A DNA stretch of 64,000 nt. Origin: Rhizoctonia solani. Its lineage: Eukaryota > Basidiomycota > Agaricomycetes > Cantharellales > Ceratobasidiaceae. The stretch is taken from contig NC_057381.1 in the NCBI RefSeq assembly GCF_016906535.1, forward strand, positions 62,001-126,000, read 5' to 3'. This document shows positions 58,162-64,000 of this stretch, piece by piece; the stretch's first letter is position 1, and each line of letters opens with the position of its first letter. The notes beneath the pieces were generated by a model that ran no database searches, was not told the origin of the DNA, and worked only from the letters and a program-made list of their open reading frames with translations. The position numbers and the translations under genes are program-made.

Positions 58162-58598
58162 ACTTATCCTATCAAGAGATGGCTTCCCAATTAAAGGTTT
58201 GATGCTAGTTGATTATACCCCTTGAAATTGGAATTAAATTCCTTAATTTTATTGCTAAGTCTTAAGGTGTCGGAGCCATGGGCGCTTAAGGCTTAGTCAC
58301 CCGCTCTGAGTCTTCAGTTGGTGCAGGGTATTTACTTGTTGTAATTTATTACAAGGTCAAATCCGAGGCTTTTGACTTGGTTAAAAGTGCTATCAATATC
58401 TATCGAGTCGTGGCTATCGATCGGTACTAAGTGTGGTGGGACGTTCACACGAATAGGGGTCGAATTCTTAGCGACGATTATTTAGACGAGTCAAAAACGA
58501 TCAGATTCGCGAGTAGAGCATTAATGGTTGCAGAGTACAGAAAAGGAGGTGCTGAAAGCACGGATTGGAGGTTACAAGGCTAAGGGCGACTCTGACTA
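58162..58598. other. Region between polypurine tract and next gene
   Basis: No complete gene. Contains the short coding relic at 58404-58500 that matches 55620-55735. Confidence 0.5.
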
Positions 58599-59942
58599 CT
58601 AGTTAGAGGTTACAGGACGAGTTTGAATGACATGGTTAGCGTTGATTTCGATACCTCCGCCAATGTTGAAGTCCATATCCCCTTTGGTCCTTAAGTTGCG
58701 GGCGCGAACCTTGTGCCAATGGTCTTCCCATGAAAACGGAGGCGTGTGCTGCTGTGGTATGGAGGGCCACTCAGGAGGTCCCAGGTTGGCAACGGGCTGA
58801 GGTTCTCCAGGCCATTCCCAAATAGATTCGACGAAGTTGGCGCTGAAGGACGGGGGTGCGGGATCGGCGTCCTGTACAACGGCCACTTGCGCAAGCTGCT
58901 CGGTAAGAGCGTTGACGTCAAGCTCGTAGTTGCTGCTGTTGGGAGGTGCAGGGTACTCGCCTGCATTGCTTGCGGCGTGCAAGGGCTTGAACTCCGGCGC
59001 AGTGAATGAATTGCCGTATTGCTGTCCCAGCCATTGGATTCCGTGGGACTCAGGGATGACGGGAGGCTCGATTCCCCAAGCGGCGTAGTTGAAGATCTGT
59101 TCCGCAAATTCTTCCAATGCAGGCGGCGAAGAAACTTCAGTCGGCGGCGTAAGCGGGCCCAAGGACTCATCGTCGGCGTCGTAGTCGTTGATAGGGAATC
59201 CTGTGACACATATCCTTGTATATTCAGTGCACATATTAATTCTATGCCAAATTCTGCTTACCTGCATCTGATAAATTGTCTTCAGAGCTATCAATGACAG
59301 GGTGCCCGTGTAGACGACACCAGAAGCGGTGTGCTGATACGCAAGCAGGGGAACCACAAATGTACCCAACATGAGCCAGGTTGCTGTAATGGTTCTGCTT
59401 GGTAGCATTAATAATGATGGAAAGCGCGTTGAGACAGATGACATAGAAATTGTTGTGGTGGACTTGGCGCTGTAATTCATGGAAGGTGTCAAAGGGGAAG
59501 TGGTAGAGATCGCGAGTGAAGCAAATAGGACAAGGGATGTATGGGAAGTTGATCTCTTCTAGCTTAGAGGCATAATCATAATTGCCCCAAGGATCATGGC
59601 AATTCCATCCTGTGGGTTGAACAGCATCCCCAAAGACCTGGAGAGCATGGTAGTAGGCCCCATGGAGAGCATGGGCAAGGTCAACACCTAGGAACCACTG
59701 GGGAGGGTGATCATCAGCCATGAGGAACACCTCAACATCTGGCATAGCATGAATGCGCCGCTCCAGAGGGTCAGGATGGTTTCTGAGTAGGGTGAAGGGT
59801 GATCATTGTGGCGGTTAGCATAAATGTAGTATAAGTCGCGGACATGATTAGCCTCAATAATACCTGTCTCAGGGGAGAGAGGCACATCATTGCGATAGGT
59901 GGTGAAGATGGGGAAGCAGTAGAAGCTTTGAGCAAAAGACAT
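58599..59942 (-). pseudogene. Host-type two-exon gene of unknown function with one frameshift
   Basis: ATG at 59942 (MSFAQSFYCFPIFTTYRN, PLSPETGIIEANHVRDLYYI). The frame must shift by one base near 59803, where SPFTLLRNHPDPLERRIHAM begins in the next frame and continues through DVEVFLMADDHPPQWFLGVD and QPTGWNCHDPWGNYDY. A 61-nt intron (59261-59201, GTAAGC..CACAG, phase 1) joins DNLSDA to GFPINDYDADDESLG. The rest is Pro/Glu-rich and ends at 58599. There is a possible metal-binding cluster (CPICF, CGSPAC, HRFWCRLHGH), but no known domain. The style suits a Ceratobasidiaceae multi-copy family, by recollection. Apart from the single frameshift it looks maintained, so a sequencing error is possible. 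Confidence 0.55.
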
Positions 59943-60010
59943 ATTGATAGAGTACTGAGTAGACGTATTCAGTGTGAGTGGGATGGCAATGGAGAGAGTT
60001 GAGTGATAGC

Positions 60011-60017
60011 ATTTATA
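60011..60017 (-). promoter_or_regulatory. TATA box for the 59942 gene
   Basis: Minus strand TATAAAT lies 69 bp upstream of the ATG, followed by pyrimidine-rich CACTCAACTCTCTCC. It lies between the chromodomain stop of the Ty3 element (60146) and this gene, in sequence beginning TGTAAC near 60113. Confidence 0.55.
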
Positions 60018-60145
60018 CAAAATCCATCCTCCATAAGATAGGTTTGTCTTAGAGATTTGAACGTCGAGTATGTTGTTATTTCCTATCTTGGAGGATATGA
60101 CCGGTTTAGTTACACCTGTGGTACATGGAAGAAGCCATGTGGAGC

Positions 60146-63100
60146 TTAGAACTCCTTCTTCTTCTTGTGATTGGGATGGATAGTGGAGCCAGAGGTTCGC
60201 TTCCATTCTTTGATTACTTCTGGAGCATTCCTTAATTCTTTTTCTGTCCTCCATCTATCATGTTCTGAGCTGTACCCAAGCCAACGGATTTTGTACTGCC
60301 TAATCCTCTTGTTGCCTTTCTTGATTGTTCTTTCTTCTACTATCTTTTCCACCTCATATTCAGGTATTTGTTGGAAGTCCTCTCTAGGTATTCTGAGTGG
60401 GTCGGCTTCCAAACTCTGGGGGTGATGCCTTGTAAGATTCCAAGTGTGCTATGTTAATGATTGGGTGTATGCAATAGCTAGCAGGTAATCTTATCCTATA
60501 TGCTACTGGTGATATGCTTTCCATGACTTCAAATGGTCCTTCATAACGCATATTTAGCTTATTCCCTTTCCCTGACTGATGTTTGAGTAAGTTTAAGGAA
60601 TGGGGATTGATTAAGACTAAATCTCCTGGCTCAAAGGTAACATGTGTCTTGTCAGAATTATAGTATTTCTGTTGATAATTCTGAGCTACTTTGAGAGCGT
60701 CCTTAGCTAATGATCGTGCTAATTCCATGGATTCCTTGAATTCTTCAGCTGTTTGACTTTCTTGGGCTGGTCTTGGAATGTTCTCAGAAGTGAGAGCCAG
60801 TAAGTCGGCTGATGTTAGAGGCTGGAATCCGCGGAGTAGGAAGGCTGGTGTCTGTTGTGTGGATGTATGCACACTTGTATTGTATGAGTGCGCAAATCCT
60901 GATAGAAGCTTACTCCAATTGTCCTTAGCTGGGTTAGTGAATACTCTAATAGCCACTTCTGTAGTTTGATTAAGTATCTCTGTTTGTCCATCACTCTGAG
61001 GATGATGTGCAGTGGTGAGTGCTTGCCAAATTCCTAACATACTAACTAAGTGACCCCAAAAGGCTCCTGTCCATCTAGCATCTCTATCAGTGATTACTTG
61101 CCGAGGTAAACCATAGTGACACCATATGTGATCATGGAACAGTTGCGCTGTTTGTACTTCATCTATCTGAGTAGTACATGGGATGAAATGTCCATACTTA
61201 GTTAGTTTGTCCACAATAACTAGGATAGCGTTGTAGTTGTTACTTGGTGGAAGATCCATGATGAAGTCCATTGATACTACTTCAAAGGGTTGCTGTGGAA
61301 TAGGTAAGGTTGAAGGAATCCTCTGGGTCCATGCCGTCGATGTCCTGCTTTCTGACAGATATCACAAGTGTGTACATACTTCTGAATGCTTCTAGCCATC
61401 TTAGGCCAATAGTAAACAGAAGCAATTCGATGATATGTCTTAGCATAACCAGCATGTGCTCCTTGATTGAGGTTATCATGATTTTCCTTCAAAATATCTA
61501 CTTGTAGATCCCTAGGTACACATAGCCGATACTTTTCCTGGGAATCTATAAAGTAGATCAATCCATTATCTCCTATCTGGTATTGATGGAAGGGTGGATT
61601 GAGTGGATTGTGGTGCGACTTGAACTCTTCCATCACTTGCTTAAAATGGGAGTCCTTCTTGTATGCTTCTATGAACCTTGTGATTTATTCTGAGTTTATT
61701 GATATTTCCACAGAGTATGAGGTAGTTGTTTGATAAGATATAGCTTCTGCCGGTGTGGGTATCCACTTCTTGATGGGCTTCTGGCTATTTCCAATTTTGT
61801 AACTTTGGGTGAATGCGCTTGCAACTCTAAGAAGTTTCTCTTCAAAACGTTCATTTATCTCCTTGTAGAGGTTTCTTAATGGGTCTTCCTCCATATTGAG
61901 CTTGAGTGGAGTCGATTGATCTGCCAGAGGGCTGGTATGATATGGGGTTCTCCTCCTAAGTCTTGAGATAGGATCTGCATTGTCATGTACTCTTCCTGCG
62001 CGGTGCACAATCTGCGTTCCTGGGTAGGCTGAGAATACTAAGCCCCATGTCATGAGTCTTCTGTTGACATTATTGTAAGTCTTGCTCCAGGTGAGAGCGG
62101 CATGATCTGTGATAGCAACAAATTCAGCTCCTTCCAAGTATACCTGAAATTTCACAAGTGCTTCCTTGAGGGCTAATGCTTTGCGCTCTGTTGGGGAGTA
62201 GTTTCTTTCTGCTTCTTTTAGAATCCTTGACCAATAAGCAATGACTTGCTCCACTTGTACAGTTGTTTCTTCAAAGTCTTGCTTATCCCATGTATCCCCC
62301 CCAGTCACGTTGTCTCTCTGCTTGGAAGCAGGAATTGTCATTCTGGGAACTGGGTTTCCTTTATCATATTCCCCCCTTAAGTACTTGTATGCCTTTGTCC
62401 CTTTTAGGTCTTTTATCTTGATTGATTGGACTTGCTGTAATATTCCTCCAAGGCCATAGTCGCATGCATCTGTATATAACCTGTAAGGTTTTCCAATAAT
62501 AGGATAAGCCATTACTGGAGCAGATGCAAGGGCCTCTTTAGCAAGTTCAAATGCTTGTTGTTCCTTTTCCTCCCAAGACCAAGCTGTTCCTTTCTTGAGA
62601 AGCTTGAACAAAGGCGCTACAATCCATGAGTAGAAGGGAATATAGCTAGAGAAATAAGTCATCATCCCTAGGAAAGTTTGTAAGGTAGGAACATTTTTAG
62701 GGGGTTCCAACTCTAAGATAGCGTCAACTTTTTCCTTATGGGTTGATAGACCTAATCTTGATACCTTCTGTCCTAGCAATAGTAGTGATTGGTATCCAAT
62801 GTGACATTTCTTTGGAGATAGGGTGATTTCAGCTTCTTCAATAGCTCCTAAGACTTGATCTAAGTGATTGCAATGGTCTTCAAACTCAACACTATAGATC
62901 ACTATGTCATCAATATATACTAGGGCAAATTGCCATAGAAATCTTGAAAGTATCCTATTCATGACATGCTGGAACTCTGCTGGTCCATTCCTATATCCAA
63001 AGAGTAGTTTGGTAGGTTGCCAATGGCCGTTGTGACATCTGAAAGCAAGTTTCTCTCTGTCTTCTTCCTTAATGGTTAGCTGAGTGAAACCAGCTAGCGC

Positions 63101-64000
63101 ATCTAAGGTAGTAAGCCATTGAGCTCCTTCCAAGGCATGCAAGATGTCAGTTTGTTTTGGTAAGGGATACTCATCTGGTACAGCTACTTCATTGAGACGT
63201 CTGTAATCCACACATAGTCTGGGTTTACTGTTGCAATAGACTACTATAACAGGAAATCCCCAAGCACTCTTGGATGGCTCAATGACTCCAAGTTTAAGCC
63301 ATTCCTCAATCTGCTTGTCAATGACTTCTCTTTTAGCTGGAGAAGCATGGTAAGGGGTTAGAGATATTTCTTTAGTTCCTGGCCTTAGTCTAATTTCCAG
63401 TTGAGTGTTATGAGTACCAAGTCTACCATCTAATCCAAAGGCTAACTCATGCTTGCGCAAAACTTTTTCTAGTTTAGCCCTTTGATTAGGGGTGAGATGT
63501 TCTGAGAAATTAACTTCTTGAAGAAATCTATCTGAAGGGACAGGTTCTGGGTCAGGTACTTCAGCAGTCTTAGGTCCTCCTTCAGGCAACTTCATTAATT
63601 CCTCTTCTTGCACAGTAGGCTTTTCTTCAGCTTTCCTCTGCACCATGGCTTGTACTAAGGTAGCATACTTGATAATGCTGTCTTTTTCTTCCTTAGTCAT
63701 GTCCTTTTCCTTTGCAAGGTATTCATTGGGATCATGCATATATCCAAGAATCTCTCCTCCTTGCAATCTTAAAGGATGTTCTGATAGGTTAGAAACCTGA
63801 ATTTTAGGATTGTTCCTATCTATCAGGCAGTCTGTTATTGCAAACAGATGTTCTTCTTGTCGATGGGAATTGAAAGATCTGTCCATAAAACCAGAGGCTT
63901 GACCTTCCTTCCATATTGTCTTGACTTTGATGAGCTTGATGGTATGCGCTGGGATAGTAACTGTCTCATAGACTTTTACTTTAACAGTATTGGGAGGTAA
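60146..64000 (-). pseudogene. Ty3/gypsy chromodomain (chromovirus-type) pol, partial and disabled
   Basis: The frame enters from beyond the window edge (open at 64000) and runs to TAA 61685-61687. RT has LCVDYRRLNE, LTTLDALAGF and the active site YIDDIVIYS. RNase H has RLYTDACDYGLGG, SPTERKALALKEA and AITDHAAL, with an insert of about 70 residues after its first Asp, a feature I recall from basidiomycete relatives. Past the TAA (probably CAA to TAA) the same frame continues as the zinc-binding and spacer part of integrase (YYWPKMARSIQKYVHTCDIC). A frameshift near 61305 leads to the integrase core (VSMDFIMDLP, VITDRDARW, SDGQTEILNQ = DDE). Another shift near 60415 leads to the chromodomain (YEVEKIVEER, YKIRWLGYS..HDRW), ending at 60146. 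With one stop and two shifts it is not autonomous. The chromodomain would have targeted heterochromatin. Confidence 0.92.

Overview
The window looks like a repeat-rich chromosome region of an Agaricomycete fungus. Introns are short (about 50-100 nt, GT..AG, CTAAT/CTGAC-type branch points). The region is crowded with Ty3 (chromodomain), Copia, LINE, Tc1/mariner and PIF/Harbinger relics, and several protein families recall Rhizoctonia/Ceratobasidium (Ceratobasidiaceae). That placement rests on recognition of family style, not on a database search. Few genes look intact; most coding sequence is transposon or host pseudogene.

Layout. 1-2.1 kb: decayed Harbinger-type transposase (+) and a SANT/DUF6818-like gene (-). 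2.55-30.07 kb: a giant inverted duplication with arms 2552-11552 and 21055-30069 (about 9.0 kb each, nearly identical but with scattered small indels) around a 9.5-kb spacer. Each arm carries the same host-type gene of unknown function plus nested solo LTRs. The spacer holds a mariner copy inserted into a Ty3 gag, two 1.5-kb LTRs in opposite orientation, a solo LTR with a clean 5-bp target duplication and an integrase scrap. 30-37 kb: further nested LTRs and a 1,570-bp almost perfect foldback element with TA target duplication. 38.3-40.1 kb: a clean seven-exon gene of unknown function, followed by a complete but dead Tc1/mariner element (40180-41442). 41.7-43.6 kb: two copies of a 173-bp TG..CA element. 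44.1-48.8 kb: two satellite-like arrays and a decayed gene between them. 49.4-55.4 kb: Copia gag with its 246-bp LTR, a broken MUB1/samB MYND-finger gene, and a LINE ORF1 relic carrying a MITE. 55.4-56.6 kb: a third set of palindromes and a 115-bp tandem repeat. 56.6-64 kb: a 1.5-kb LTR with polypurine tract, a host-type gene with one frameshift, and the pol gene of a chromodomain Ty3 element running off the window edge.

Most striking: (1) one 15-bp palindrome, GCGTAC-N3-GTACGC, recurs about 30 times, perfect or nearly so, in three different sequence settings (44.2-45.5, 47.5-48.8 and 55.4-56.2 kb), once with an 81-bp metronome spacing and strictly alternating AAA/TTT centres; (2) a 173-bp element with LTR-type ends and 5-bp target duplications contains perfect pol III A- and B-box matches only 7 nt apart; (3) the giant inverted repeat; (4) the 1.57-kb foldback element. 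Many disabling mutations are C-to-T type (CGA/CAG/CAA to stop), suggesting RIP-like or deamination decay.
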